Source of the DNA: Conservatibacter flavescens
GTDB taxonomy: Bacteria > Pseudomonadota > Gammaproteobacteria > Enterobacterales > Pasteurellaceae
Length of the DNA stretch: 64,000 nucleotides
Assembly (NCBI RefSeq): GCF_002795425.1
Contig: NZ_PHHA01000003.1
Location: forward strand, 1 to 64,000
Reading direction: 5' to 3'
Part shown: positions 1-13,700 of the stretch, piece after piece
Layout of the letters: each line of letters begins with the position of its first letter
Position numbering within the stretch: position 1 is the first letter of the stretch
Notes under the pieces: generated by a model
Seen by the model: only the letters and a program-made list of their open reading frames with translations
Told to the model about the DNA's origin: nothing
Databases searched by the model: none
Made by a program: the position numbers and the translations under genes

Positions 1-1384
1 CTGGCTTATCGTAGAGTTTTTCAGCAATCAACATGGCTGTTCCCTCTCCTGCGATACCGGCCACTGCTCCCGCTAAGGCGTTATTGCCAGTGATTTGCGC
101 TTCTATAGCGCTCAAAACCGCATGAGCCGCAAGATTGGCCGTTTTGTTTGTTGTGCCGTCAGCATTTTGGGTCGCTTTATGAATTTGTTGATTAATATAT
201 GGGCTAGCTAATGCCACCGCCGCTTGTTCAGGGCTTTTATTCGCTAAGCCTTGTAAAGCTGCAGTAACCGCCTTAATTGTTTGCCCTTGTGTGCTGCCTA
301 TGCCATAGCGTTGGTTGTAAGCCTCTTGCGCTTGTTCCGCTTTAACTTGAGCCGCGTTGAGTGTTGGGTCACTTTCCATTTTCTCTGCCGACCAATTTTC
401 ATCTTTCGCTTGTTGTTTGACTTTGCCAAGCTCAAGATTAGCCTGCTCAATGGCTTCCAGCTCTTTATGGGCCGCAATTTTCACTGCGCTATCCGAGATT
501 TCACCAATCACTTTCGCCATTTCTTGCTGTTCACGAATAGCCTGTAAATCCTGTTGGCCCACTTTCTGATTGGCATTTTCCGTATCCCGTGAAAGTGCGG
601 TCGGTATTTCGCCATTTTCCACATTGAGATTGATATTCGCCGATACCGCTGATTTTGTGGTACTGTGCTCACTTTCATTACGATTGCCCAATAAGCTCAT
701 GGCTGCACTCATCATCGCGTCCATGCCGCCACTGCTCACACTCACACTTTCGGTTTTAACTTCGCTGTGATTGTGAATATCCGTCGTGCTAAGCGTTTTG
801 GTGTTGAACTGGTTATCTTCCGCTGCCGCTTTGCTTTCAATCACCGCGCCATTCAGTTGAGTATGTCCGTCTACATTGACGTTCATTCCCCCAGTACCCA
901 CGCGAATGCCTGATTGCTGATTAACTTGGGCGTAATCCATTTTCGCTTTACTATGACTGGCGTTCACACTGCCGCCACCGCCAGAACCATAGGTAATGGA
1001 CACACTACCGCCTACGCTGGTTTGTTCCGAGTGATATTTCTCCGTATCTTGGCGACTTGTAATCTCTAAGCCTTTAATATCAGCCTCCCAGCGATTTGTG
1101 TTAACATTAGCCCCATCAAGGGTTAGTTTGCCTTGTTCGCTCTTCGTAATCAGTTTACCGGTATTCAGTTGGCTATTTTGCCAGGTCTCACTACTGGTGT
1201 TTTCTTTTCCTCTGCCAACCTGTGCTGCAGCCTCTATACCAATCCCCATACTATTACCGTTAAAGCCTACAAATACCCCCACACTCGCACTGTGGCTCTT
1301 ATTGGTGGTACGGCTGTCGTAAGTGTCTTTTACGCCCAATATGTCAATCCCCGTTTTGCCGTCTGAATACTGATACGCATTTAG
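1..1384 (-). pseudogene. Displaced 3' fragment of an FhaB/CdiA exoprotein (pre-toxin region), runs off left edge
   Basis: The minus strand is open in one frame from the stop of the preceding small gene (1385-1387) to the window edge, about 461 codons, with no start codon, signal peptide or secretion domain. The product resembles the FHA-2/pre-toxin part of a haemagglutinin: it has a Gly/Ser-rich beta stretch, an Ala/Gln/Glu-rich helical part, and a tail reading GNNALAGAVAGIAGEG then LIAEKLYDK. The neighbouring intact FhaB has the matching GGNALAGAVAGGSAEA and LAEKLYGK just before its VENN motif. The two are clearly diverged, so this is not a recent duplication. It fits an orphan cdiA-CT module that supplies an alternative toxin tail by recombination, or the remains of a second fhaB. 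Its toxin would lie beyond position 1. It may or may not be translated. Confidence 0.75.
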
Positions 1385-1798
1385 CTAATTAACACAATCA
1401 ATCATACTATTTTCATACATAATTTTAAGTCTAGATTCTTTCGCAACAAGAAAACCTCGATTATGTTCTTTATTTTTTTCACAAAAAAGATAGAATTTAT
1501 TTTTCTCTACATTTTGCAAATAAAACCCTAAACTTTCAATTTTCTTAAAAACCCTTTCCTCATTATAATCCATTGAGTTTTTAAAACTTATTTCTAGTAT
1601 AAACCCATGAATAACTTGCCCACCATATTGTCTATACTCACCTTTCATAGAGATAATCTCCTTAGTTAATGCATCATAAACTTGTTTAGTATCCTCTTGT
1701 ATAACCAAATCTCTTTTCGCTACACCACCAAAAAAAATATAGCTATAAATAAGCGTAATGTATATTACGGCAATAATTTTAAAATAGGATTTTTTCAT
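1385..1798 (-). CDS. Candidate immunity protein of the CDI toxin, single N-terminal membrane anchor
   Basis: A 137-residue protein whose ATG overlaps the fhaB stop codon by one base (TAATG), so translation is likely coupled. Residues 1-5 are basic (MKKSY) and residues about 7-25 form one hydrophobic segment. The remainder is charged, Lys/Glu-rich and would face the periplasm by the positive-inside rule, with two cysteines near the C-terminus. No family is recognised. Its place directly behind a VENN-type CdiA tail is the standard place of a cdiI gene, and immunity is inferred from that position only. If correct, an envelope-facing immunity protein suggests the toxin acts at or on the inner membrane. 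The gene is very AT-rich: I count 31 G/C in the 120 bases 1441-1560. That is unlike the upstream body of fhaB and points to horizontal exchange as a cassette with the toxin tail. Confidence 0.6.
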   Translation of the reverse strand: MKKSYFKIIAVIYITLIYSYIFFGGVAKRDLVIQEDTKQVYDALTKEIISMKGEYRQYGGQVIHGFILEISFKNSMDYNEERVFKKIESLGFYLQNVEKNKFYLFCEKNKEHNRGFLVAKESRLKIMYENSMIDCVN

Positions 1799-4700
1799 TA
1801 TTTATTTCCAAGAATGTTTCCTATTTTATAAGTTCGTTCCTGACCTATTCCTATCCCACTTCCTCCCATCCCTATTCCTATTTCAAGGGTATGAAATTTT
1901 TTATCGTTTTTATTATTAGTTATTGTCTGACTATATCCAATACAGCTTAATTTATAACAAGCATTGCCACCTATTGAATTTCCCTCAATTGTTCTAGTGA
2001 TAGTATTACCGGTATTCCGCTCTCCTTTTACAGTTTTAAGATCAGATGGTTCTAAATTTGCAATCCACCCTAAATTAGCATTACTTGATAAACCTATTCG
2101 ATTTGGAAGAACAACAGATGAAAACGACCAGCCTGTTACAACATCTCCATTTCTAAGATTAATTGCTGATTTCCCTCCTACTCCATAAATTTGTATGCCT
2201 AAAGAAATATAGTGTGGAGCATATTTATCAATAGCATCAACCGCATCTTCTTTTATTTCACCCACTACCTGCTCTTCTAAGCTTTTCTTTATATTATTTC
2301 CTTCACCTAATAGCTTCCATTGAATGACTTGTTCTTGGCTTTCCATTATTGGCTTGAGGAAATTATTCTCCACCGCGCTTTTCGCTGTATCTGCCCCCAA
2401 TGCTGCATTGGCAAGAGTGGTAACTGTGCTGCTGGTGTCGCCGGTATGGGCGGTTGCAGCAGAGAGTATTCCCCCTGCGATACTGCTTAAGCCGACAATA
2501 TGTTGTTTCTCTGCCTCCGTCAGTTCGCTGGCGGATTTGCCGTAAAGTTTTTCCGCTAAGATTGGGGCGAGAGCTTCTGCGCTGCCGCCGGCTACGGCGC
2601 CCGCTAGGGCGTTACCACCGCTTAAGTGGGTTTCAATAGCGCTCCATAAAGTGTGGGCTAAAATATTCGCCTCCGGGTTGCCCTCTGTGGCCTGTTTAAT
2701 GGCGTTGTTAACCAGTGGGGAAGCGCCTTTGGCAGCGATGGACTCTACGCTTTGTCCTGCAAGAGCGCCTGTGAGGATAGCGGTGGCCATATCTAGGTTG
2801 CGTTTATATTCGCCACCGGTTTGCCATTTTTTCGCTTCTTCTGTATCGCCTTTTTCTGCCGCTTGTTTTGCCCGTTGGCTTGCATAGCTTTGGCTGGCGC
2901 TGGCGATTTTACCCACAGAATCACTGAGCTTGCTTTGTTCTGCCAATGTCTTGTGAATGTCTTTTGGCCCATTCAATTGTGGATTGGCTTTCGAGAGGTC
3001 TGTATTAATCCCTAAAGCGTTTGCACTGGTGTGGATAGGGGCGCTGTCTTTGTTTAGGGTGATATTACCCTCTGTTAGGGTCGCTTTGGTGACACTTTGG
3101 GCATGCTCTTGGCTAAGCAGCGGTAAGCCCGGTGAGGCGCCGGTAATGTCTTTGCCGGAGTAAGTGTCATTGCCGTAGGCCGCACTGCCGGAAGCAGACA
3201 TCGCCTGCAGACGGCTTTGGTTGTGGATATCCTTAAAGGTCAGCTGGTTAGTGGCTAACTCGCTGTTATCCGGGTTGGTGCTACTAATTGTCCCACCTTC
3301 AAGGTGCACATTTTTCGCCTGAATATGATAGCCACCCTCTTCAGCAAATAACCCCGACTGATTGCCCACTTGTTCAAAATGGCTGCGGGCTTTGTTGCCA
3401 CTTGCGCTCAGGCTTAGGTTCCAGGCGGTACCAAAACCAAACTCTACTTTTACTCCCGCATTCATACCAGAGCTGGATTGCTGTTGTTGGTCTTGTAAGC
3501 TTTTAATGGTGAGATTGCCACCAATATCTGTATCAATGCGTTTAGCCAGGGCAGTAACACCGGTCAAGTTAGTCTCCCCTTGACTGCGAAGGTTAAGCTG
3601 CTCTGTGTCTATTAGGCTATTTTGATAGGTAGTGCGGTTATCCTGTGAGCGACTATTGCCATAACCCGCTTTACCATACACCGACCAACCCGTTTGCGCC
3701 CCAGCGCTAAATGCCGTGCCCACTTCCTCGCCGACGGATTGACTGCGACCCGTTTGTGTAAACTGGTGTTCGCCGGCTGTGATATTGAGTTGGTTCGCCG
3801 AATCTAAGGTGACACGGCTACCTTGAATGCGATTGCCTTGTTCATCTCTTGAGGTTAATTCCGTATGCGCAAGGTTAATGTCCCCACTACGGCTTTGTAG
3901 GGTAATCGCTTTACTGTTTAAACTGTTACTTAAGCTTTGCGATTGGGCAAGGGTTTGGTCTGTTCGACTATGGTTGTACCCAATCCCAGATTCCGCACGG
4001 AATAATGTCGCCTCTCGTGTGCCGTTTAGGACACTATTGACCGCATTATTTAAGGTATAACCCTGTGCCGCTAAGCCAAGTAGATCGGCCGCTTTTAACC
4101 GGTCACTGGCCTCTTTGTCTTTCGCCGTGCGATAGGTGTTTTCCATTGTGTTGACCAAATCAATTATCGGACTGCTAACACGGGAGAAGTTGCCGATTTT
4201 TAAATCGCTGCCATGTTGTTTTTCCGTTTGCGTATTATGCGCTGTGGTCAGATTGATTTGCTCCGCGCTTATCTCAATCTTATTTTTCGCCAATAATTGA
4301 CCGCTCTTTTGATTAAAATCTTGACCGGCATAGGCATGAATTTTTCCACCTAAGCTGGCTAAACGGCTTTGACTGTGGGTGACGGTTTCGCCGTCTTGGT
4401 TATTGATTTGGCGACTGTAACCCGAAAAACGCTCGGTTTCAGAAATCACCGCCTCACCACGACCGTAGTTGCGTAGGTTGTCTGATTGGCGCGTGCGTGT
4501 TTCTGCGGTGGTGATATTAATATCTTTGCCCGCATATACATCAATATCGCCTTCACTGACCAAATTGGTGCCTTTAAAGGTCACATTGCCTTGTTGACCA
4601 ATCACCTGTGTTTTACCACCAATTGACAATACCGCGCCTTGTTCATGACGGGTTTCGCCCTCAGCCAAGTTTTTGTTATGGTAGCCACTCACTGATGTAC

Positions 4701-7700
4701 TTGGCTCTTTCATGCCATTGATTTCCCCACCGGTAGCCCGTTTTTGTGCTGTTTGGTGTTGAGTATTGGTGGCCACATCAAAGGTCACATTATGCTTCGC
4801 CTGGAACAGGGCATCACCGCCTGCGGTTAATACGCCCCCTTGCATGGTAATATCCCCTTCGGTGGCAACTACACTTAAATTACCTCCCGCGCGTAATTCA
4901 CTGCCAATGGCCGTTTCTTGATACCCCTCTTGATTTAAGCTCTGCCGTTTCGCGCGCAAATAAGGAGAGGCCCCGTTTAACGTGCGCTCAAGGGTTTTTC
5001 TAAAGACTTCCTCTCCAGTTACACTTTTTCCAACAAGGCTATTTGTCGCGCCCTCTTGTTCACGCTGTGAATACAAGCTCTTCGCCAATTGTACCGGGTT
5101 ATAAACCATATTCGTGCCTACACCGGCTGAGCGTTGCTCGTGTTTATATTGGCTCTGCTGGCTTTCCGTTGCGGCTAAAATCGACACCTCCGCCCCTTGT
5201 ATGTGGATATCCTTATCGGCCTCAGCCACCACTGACGATAAATTCACCTGATTTTTCGCCACAAGGGTTAAGTTACCTTGTTGAGCAATTAAATGGCTTT
5301 GGCTTAATTGAGTTTGCGCCCCAGTTTCCTGTTTTTTCTCCCGCGAAGTCCCAATCCCAATTTCCGCCACACCGCCTTTAAGGGAACCGCTTAAGCCGGA
5401 TTTTTTGCGTTTTTCCCAATGGGTTTCGTTAAGTGTGTTGGTATCACTATCTAAGGTGAGGTTATTTTTCGCTTGAATAACAATATCCCCTTCTGTCGCC
5501 AACGCGCCTAAACCTCGCCCTTTAACATCATGCCCTGCTGAAACATGGATGCTGCTGCCCACTAAAGTGGTTCCCTGTTGAAACTCTCGTGACACACTAT
5601 CAAAGGTTTCTTTTCTTGAACGACTTAATCCGCTACCGCTCTTATAACGGTGCGACTCCTCAAAATGCGTACTGTTTTTAGCACCGTCTAATACCACATC
5701 ATTTTCCGCTAAGGCCACTAGACGTTTTTGCGCATCGAGCTTCGCTCCCTCGCTGTAAATATCTCGGCCTTGTAACACCACGTCGCCTTGACCTTTAATG
5801 CGTGCAGTGACGGCTTCGCTGACTTGTTCATGGCGATAATGGTTCCCGCCGCCAAGTTTTTCATCAAATCCCACTGAAAGTGCGGTTAAATTTAACTGAT
5901 TTTTTGCGGTTAAGCGGGTTTGTCCTTGTCCCTCATTAAGAATATCTGCGCCTTGAATGTCTATATTGTTGGCGTTAATCTGTAATACACCGTCTTCGCC
6001 TTTCACATGTAACAAGCCTTTACGCCCAATAATGGTATCGGTGCGCTGATGGCCGGCAACGTTTGATTGGCTGGTATGGGTTGTGCTGCTGTGGGTAAAG
6101 TTCCCTGCAATATTCAGTAAAATCCCTTTATCCGCTTCTAGGCTACCGCCAATATTATCCATATTGCCTTTGATCTGTCCGATGATGGCATCTCCACTGA
6201 TATTCCCCGTATTACGAATACTTTCGCTATCAAAACGGACTAATTCACGGCCTAAAATCGTGCCGCTATTCTCCACGTTGCCGCCTTGATGGGTGACTTG
6301 TTGACCGGAAAGTAGCGTGCCATTGCCCGTGACATCGTCTTTTTTCACCACCGCATAGACTTTAGGCACTAAGACTTGTGCAATTTCGCCATTTGGCAGG
6401 CGCACAGATTCATTTTCTAACCACACAATATCGCTGGTCAATTGCGCCACTTGGCTTGGTGATAAGCGGATACCGGGACGTAAATTAAATTGCTGTGCAA
6501 AGGTGACGCCCGCATCCATTAAGCGGCGATATTGCGCTTCAAATTCTTGATTGTGACCCAATCCATGACGGCCGGTTAGACGGTTAATTTGTTCACGCAC
6601 AAGACGTTGCTCATAAAACCCGTCGCCCAACCGTTTTTGGCTTTGGTTTGGCTCATAGCGTAGAGCATTAAACATATAATCCGTGCTAAGCCAGCGTTTT
6701 TGCTGGGTAAAATCCGGATCGGTTTCCACTAATACACCGCTATTCGGCGCTGCATTAAGCCGATAGAGGACATTATTCGGTATCACTAAATTTGGCTGAA
6801 TGCTGCGGACTTCCTGCTCTGCATTGAGTTCAATACGCGTTAACTGGCGCATGCTGTCCATTGGGGTAATGGTTTTTTCACCTGTCGAATCTAAGGCGTG
6901 GAAAGCCTCTAGTGCGCCGGTTAATGGGGTTGGGTTAACGGTTTGGCCGTTTTCTCCAGCGGATGTGGTTTGTTCAACCTCGCGCGCTTGATTCGCGATA
7001 GAGGTAAATGCCCCTGCGCCATAGGTATTCAATGCACCAAGCCCGAGCAGCCCTTGTGCGGAGAGGGCATCGGCTTGTGCATTCACATCACTTAATACTA
7101 GCGTATGCTGAACCTTGTTTTTCAGGCTGTCATCTGCGCGTTTATTATCACCATAGTTCACATTTTCTTCGACACGGAAGATATGCATATCAAACGGCGT
7201 TTCAATTTGGCGGACATACTCCCCGCTATTTTCCCATCGACGTTGGATATAGCGTCTAAATCCGCCGCGCCATTTACCAAAAGTAAAGACTTTACGGCCG
7301 CTATCTGTCACGCGGTGTAAACCTTCCTCGTCAATATTTTCAATGTCTTCTTTTAATGACAAGGTTTGCCCTGCGATCACCACACTGCGATCGTTGACAA
7401 AGGATTCGCTGTCAAAAGCCAGTTTACCGCCCGCGAGAATTTGGCCTGGCACGGTTTTTAATACCGTACTTTCATCAACACGGTGATGGTTGAAATGTAA
7501 TTGCCAGAAACTTCGGTAATGTTTATCGGCAAGCGCGCCTAAGCGCTTTTTATTATGCTCCTCTATACCCTTATCCACCGCCTCAAGGCTCGTTTGATAT
7601 TTACGCTCCCAGTTTTCTAGTGGTCTAATGTGTTTCACATAATAACTCCATTTCACCCAGCGAGCCTCAAACTCCGCCGGACTCATCTTCAAAATGGACG

Positions 7701-10700
7701 GTTTTTTCGGGGGAATGAACTCGTTATCTTCCGTAAACCACTCTTCTTGCACAAACCAAGGCTGTTCAACTAAGTCATCAAACGGGAAAGGCGGTTGAGG
7801 CTCTTGCGGTGGCTCCACACCAAAATGCGCCCAAATCGGGCTATCCATGCCATATTGACCGGCTGGAATATAGGCGCAACTTTCTTTGCCATTGGAGTAC
7901 TCACAATGCATTTCGTCACGTATTGCCAATGGCGTGTCAGGTGTAATCACATCTCCCGGTTTTAATACCACAGGCTCCGCCCCATCTCCTTTATAGACAA
8001 GTTGGCCCGCGCGGCTCCAGCCCGCCCAACGCAATAGGCTCATTGGGATATAAGGATTATCAATATTGACTTCGCGATTATCCCCATTTAATGGATTAAG
8101 GTGATAATCTTCTAGTTTGTGTCGTTCATTACTCCCCATTGGCACAATATAGGTCTGGTTAAGCTTTTTTTCATCACGCTTGGTGATGTCCGTTGGGGCT
8201 TTGCCCGTTTGTACATGCTCAACATCAAAATGGATATTTTTATTATTTATGCGTGTGATATTGAGCGCAATACCGCCACTTTCCGTTTCAATAATACTGC
8301 TGTTATTATAGAGAGCATCCGCCTTGCCTTGCGCACGATGTTCACTATTTAAACGTCTCCCCAAGGTCATTTCGCCCACACTAAAGAGCATTGCGCCAGT
8401 TTGGTTATCCGATAAATAATGGTCGGTTTGGTTATAAATTTCACGTGCCGCCAAATCTAAGCGCCCACGAGAGGCTACCACGGCAGACAATATATTGTCT
8501 TTGTCATACGCTTTATCTCGGTTTTCGATAACATCGGCTTCAAGAGCGATATGATCACCATAGATTCGGCCTTTCCCCGTATTCAGTAACTTACCGCCCA
8601 CTTGCAGCACGGTTTTGCCGTTTTCATCGGCGCTGACACTATTAATTAACCCTTCATTGGTTAAATCCTCTTTGGCGGTTAAGTGCGTATAAGCGCTGCT
8701 GATCCGGCCATTGACCTCGTTAGTAATATGTCGTCCGCTGAGATGAACCCGCTCATCCGCATAGAGCTGGTGTCGGTTAATGACATCACCTGCCGTTGAG
8801 ATGGTGAGGCTGCGATCGGCATGAATGCCCGCGTTTGTCACAAAATCTTTTTGTTGGCGAATGTGAATATCTTGCCCTTCCAAATGGCCGTCTGTGCTGA
8901 CATGATCTACCGTAATCGACAACCCACGCTCTGCCTGTAGGCGACCGTTTTGATTATTAATGCCTAAGGCTTTGCCTTCAATGGTAAGGGCGCCACCTGT
9001 GATATCGCCTAATTGATTCTCCAAGACTTGTGCGATATTCAAATGGCCTTGCGTGCGCACATGGATTTTGCCTTGTTGGTTATTAACACGTTGAGCCGAT
9101 AGCGTCATCTCTGAGGCTAAAATCCCTTGTGTCATGGTTTCTGAGGCGGCGCGTGTTTGGGCATTATTTAAAGACTGAGTGTGTAAAATCAGTTTATTAC
9201 CACTTTCAATAAACGAACCCGTTGCGGCTACTTTTTGGTTATCAATGGCGGTGTTAATCCGTAAATCTAATGTCTCTTGGGCTCGAATTTCACCGCCTCG
9301 GTTATCAAGATAATCCGCTTCAATAGCCATATCGCCTAAACCGTGAATCTTGCCGTTTTGTTGATTGTCTAAGCGCCCTGTGATGTGTAAGTTGCCTTGT
9401 GTTTCTGCATACAACGCCCCTTGTTGGTTTAACAAGCTTTGACTTGTGATACGCAACTTATCTTTGCCGATTACACGGCCTTGTTGGTTGTCCAGGTGTT
9501 GTGCTATCGCGACATCTAAGGAGCCTTGTTCGTTATAGACAGTCCCTTGTTGGTTATTTAAGCTTTGAGCCTTTAAGATCGCTTGTTGTTGGGCAGTGAT
9601 ATAGCCTTGCGCATTATTCAGCTGACCTACCGATGAAAGTGACAAACGTCCCTCTACCGCGCGAATTTGCCCCGTCATGGAGTTATCCACTGAACCTGCA
9701 ACAATCTCAACACGGTTTTTGCCTTTCACTTGCCCTTGTTGATTATTCAGGGCCCCTTGCACCTGTATATCAAGCTCAGCGTTGCCTTGCACCAAGCCCG
9801 CTTGGTTATCCAACGATTGTGCGGTGATATGTGTAGTTTCGCCACTGATACGCCCTGAATTATTGCGGATATGTTGCTTAGCATCTAGGGTTTGATTACC
9901 GAATGAAGCCAATACTCCACGCGTATTGTCAATCGACTGGGTATGCAATGTTTGGTCTGCTTGACTTAAAAGATAGCCGGTTTGATTCAACAGTTGCTGT
10001 GTGGTTAGCGCCAATGTTCCCAAAGAAATAATACCTTGTTGCTCGCCTTGTGTATTTTGGTTATTTAGATTGCCTTGATGGGTATGGATAACCATGCCTA
10101 CGCGACTTTGTATCAACCCTTGTTGGTTATCTAATTCACCACTTTGAATGCTAAGTCGATTGCCCGCACTGAGTTTGCCTTGTTGATTGACCACCTGTTG
10201 TTTTTGCGTGTCTATGGTCAAATCCCCTTGCTCTGCCACTAAAGCGCCGGCGGTATTATTCAGTTGTTGGCTACGAATGGTCCCTTGATTTTTCGCAATG
10301 ATTTCACTTTGGGCATTATCCAGTTGTCCCCCCGCCTGAATATCAATTTCTTCACCGCTTAAGCGGCTATAATGTGTGGATAATACCTCGCCACTCGCAC
10401 GCAAGATAAAACGTCCATCGGTTTGAATCGCGCCATTTTGTTGATAAAGATGGGCAATCTCCGCGTTAAGATGACGTGCGCTCATATCCCCTTTATCGTT
10501 ATGTACCGTGCCGGCGGTTAAACGCAAATCGGTGCCACTGGCAATCACGCCTAATCGGTTATTTAGCGTGGCACTGCCAAGCTGAATATCAGCCTGTTGT
10601 GTGGCTTGAATATAGCCTTGTTCATTCGTTAATTCACCGGCGCGAATAGTCAAATGTCGTTGGCTTAATAATTTTCCCGCCTGGTTATTGAGGGTTTGGC

Positions 10701-13700
10701 GGTGGGTATTTAACGCCATACCGGTTTTGCCAACGACTTCACCAAATTGATTATTAAATGCCCCGCTGTCAATGGTCACGCCCTGTCCCGCGAGGATTTT
10801 GCCTTGTTGATTATCTAATCCATATAATTGCGTATCAATAGCAATATCGCCTTGCTTCGTCAGCAATAAACCTTGCTGGTTATTTAAGGCTTGGCTGATA
10901 AGGCGAATTTGTTTTGTGGCGGAGATTTCACTCTTGGCATTTACTAATTCATGGGTGACATTCACTGTGGCATTCTCAACGGAAATCAGGCTATTTTCTG
11001 TTGATTGTAACGTCCCGGCATTGAGAACAAGTTCGCCCGCACCGATTTTACCAGCGGCTTGTAATAAGCCATCTGTTGCGGTTAAGTCCACTCGATGAAC
11101 ACCTGAAATCAAGCCTTGACTATTTTCAATACGCTGTGTCTGCAGCGACAGATCGCCCCCACTTTGCAAAATGCCCGACTGGTTGAGTAAACGAGGGGTA
11201 TTGACCGTTACCATGTCCGATTTCGCGACAATGGTGCCTTGTGTATTATCCACTTCTCCCGCACGGAGAGTTAAACGGCCATTAGCCAAAATCCCTTGAT
11301 TTTTTCCTTGAGTTTGCTGGTTAATTAACCGTTGAGCATGGGTGTCAATATGAATAGTTTGCTGCCCATGTATCAATCCCGCGCGGTTATCTAATGCGCC
11401 TGTGTCTAATAAGACATCGCCTTTTGCGGTAATCTGACCTTGAGTATTATCAAGTTGTTGCTGTTGAGTATGAATATTCACATTGCCTGCAACACTATTC
11501 ATTATCCCTAAACGGTTATTCAGGGCTTGGCTTTGAATGGTTAATTGCTCAAGAGTATTTAAGCGGCTTTGCTGATGGTCAAATTGTCCGCTCACCTGAA
11601 GATGAGCGCGATCAGCGGTAATTAAGCTTTGTTGTTCACTCTTTAAATACCCCGTTTTCAAATTCAGCTCACTGGCCCCTAATTGCCCTTGTGTTTGCGC
11701 AAAAGAATTGTGCGCGGCAATCTCGGCTGTTGTTTTAACGGAAATCAATCCACGATGATTGCTCACCTCATCGGCAATCAGCTTTAACCCTTGACCGGAT
11801 TGGATTACCCCGTCTGTATTCCCCACCGATTTTGCAGAGAGGGTTAAGTGATCACCACTTGCCAAATACCCTTGTTGATTATCAAACTCGGCACTTTGTA
11901 AGCCAAGTTTGCCTAAGGCAATAATGCCTCTGTCTGATGATTGCGTGTCTTGGTTGATCAGCGCATGAGCGTGAGTATTAAGTGATATATCTTGTTCACT
12001 CAAGATCGCGCCTTGTGTATTCTCTAAGGTTCCACTATTGATGGATAACGTGGATTTTGCGTAGAGTTTTCCAGCTTGATTATTAAAGGTTTGTTGATGG
12101 GTATTGATATCCAATACACTCTCCACACTCCTCATATCACCTTGTTGATTCGCAATCTGTTGAGCCGAAAGATTTAATGCCTGTTTAGCCAATATTCGGC
12201 CTTGTTGATTGTGTACATCTGCAGCGTGAAGCGTTAATGTGCCTAACGCCACAATCCCTTTATTTTGTTCATTGGTCAAGGTTTGTTGATTAAATAGCGC
12301 CTGTCCTTGTGTGTGTAGTGTCACATTTTGGTTCGATTGAATCACACCATGATTATTGATTAATGCACCTGAGGTGATATTGAGGTCGTCTGCGGCTAAT
12401 AGCGCGCCACCCGTTGAATCCACTTGCCCCTTGCCAGCATAGATGGAGAGCTTACCATTCGCAATTAAGCTTCCCTCACGGTTATTGACACCTTGCGACT
12501 TAATGGTGAAATCCCCTTGTGTTTTAAACTGTCCACCTTTATTTTCCAGTGTTCCTGCCACTTCAAGGGTAAACGGATCTTTCCCCGTTTGTTCCCAAAC
12601 CGCATTTCGAGTATCAAGGGTGCGTTGCTCAGTGGTAATTTTTTTCCCTCTCAGATAACTCGCCTGAGTTTGTAACCATGTTGGCGTTGTCAGATTTAAA
12701 TTATCTTCAACAATCATAACTGCGTGATTCGCCTGAATCTCACCTTGAGCTGCTTTAACATTCAACCCATAAGCAGAGGTTTGGCTATGGTTTAAATCGA
12801 CTTCTGAGGCCGTAAGTTGCACCTTACCGGCGGCGAGATGCCGTCCTTGTAATGTGGCTTTCTCATCAGCTTGTATCGTAATATCCGCCCCTTGTGCAGA
12901 TTGCGCAGATAAAGTACGGACTTCGCCTTGTGCAGTATCATTCACCGAAACGCCTGCAGCAAGTAAGGCGGTTTTATCCGCCTCAATGGACTTGGCGCGA
13001 TAACGAATCGCGTTTTTTGCAACGGTTTCCCCTTTTTGACGAAGGGTGTTTTTGGTGTTGCCTTGTACTTCTCCCCCTCTCGCCACAATGGAGCCATCTT
13101 GTTGAATATCCCCTTGGCTATTCAGGCGAATATTCCCCTGACGGTTTTCAATTTTGCCCGTATTGCTCACCCCGTGCTGAGCGGTGATATTTACTTCTCC
13201 TTGTGCATTTAATGTCCCACTATTGACAACCCGACCTTGCGAATCAATCACCAGCGTTTCAGCAGAGGCCCCAATATGCCCCGCATTGCGCACACCTAAT
13301 CCCTGCTCGGTACCTACCAAGTGAATTTTGCCGGCATACATGCCCCCTAATTCACTCACATCTAAAGCAAAGTGCGGTGTATTTTGGGGATTTTTTTCAC
13401 TGGTTTTAATATGGTTAATTTGTAAATCTTGGTCTGTGCTTCCCCGTTTGATTTGATTTTGCCCGGTGACAACGTTTAACTTTTTCCCCGTCCAAATACC
13501 CGCATTAATTTCCGCTTCACGGGCTAAAATATCCGTATAATCCACCCGGCTATTGTCCATGCCTTTGCTGCTTACTTTTACTTTTCCTTTTTCTACGCGG
13601 TAGCTGTCAATATCGCCTTGATGGATTTGAGGTTTTCCGGTGGTAATCGTGGCTCGGTCTGCATTGATAATCCCACAGCCGTCACAATGTAACCCGTTAG

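Noticed and set aside
1385-1798. Small AT-rich gene as a transposon or phage remnant
   Set aside because: No inverted repeats, transposase motif or phage gene nearby; the overlap with fhaB points to an immunity gene.
5043-5381. 112-codon open frame on the plus strand inside fhaB
   Set aside because: Antisense shadow of a real coding frame, with no ribosome site and no recognisable domain.
8700-12700. Regularly repeated short units at about 60-base spacing that could suggest a repeat array or CRISPR
   Set aside because: They are in frame and encode the LDNQQG/LNNQQG beta-helix repeats of the haemagglutinin; spacing and sequence vary as protein repeats do, and no leader or cas gene is present.
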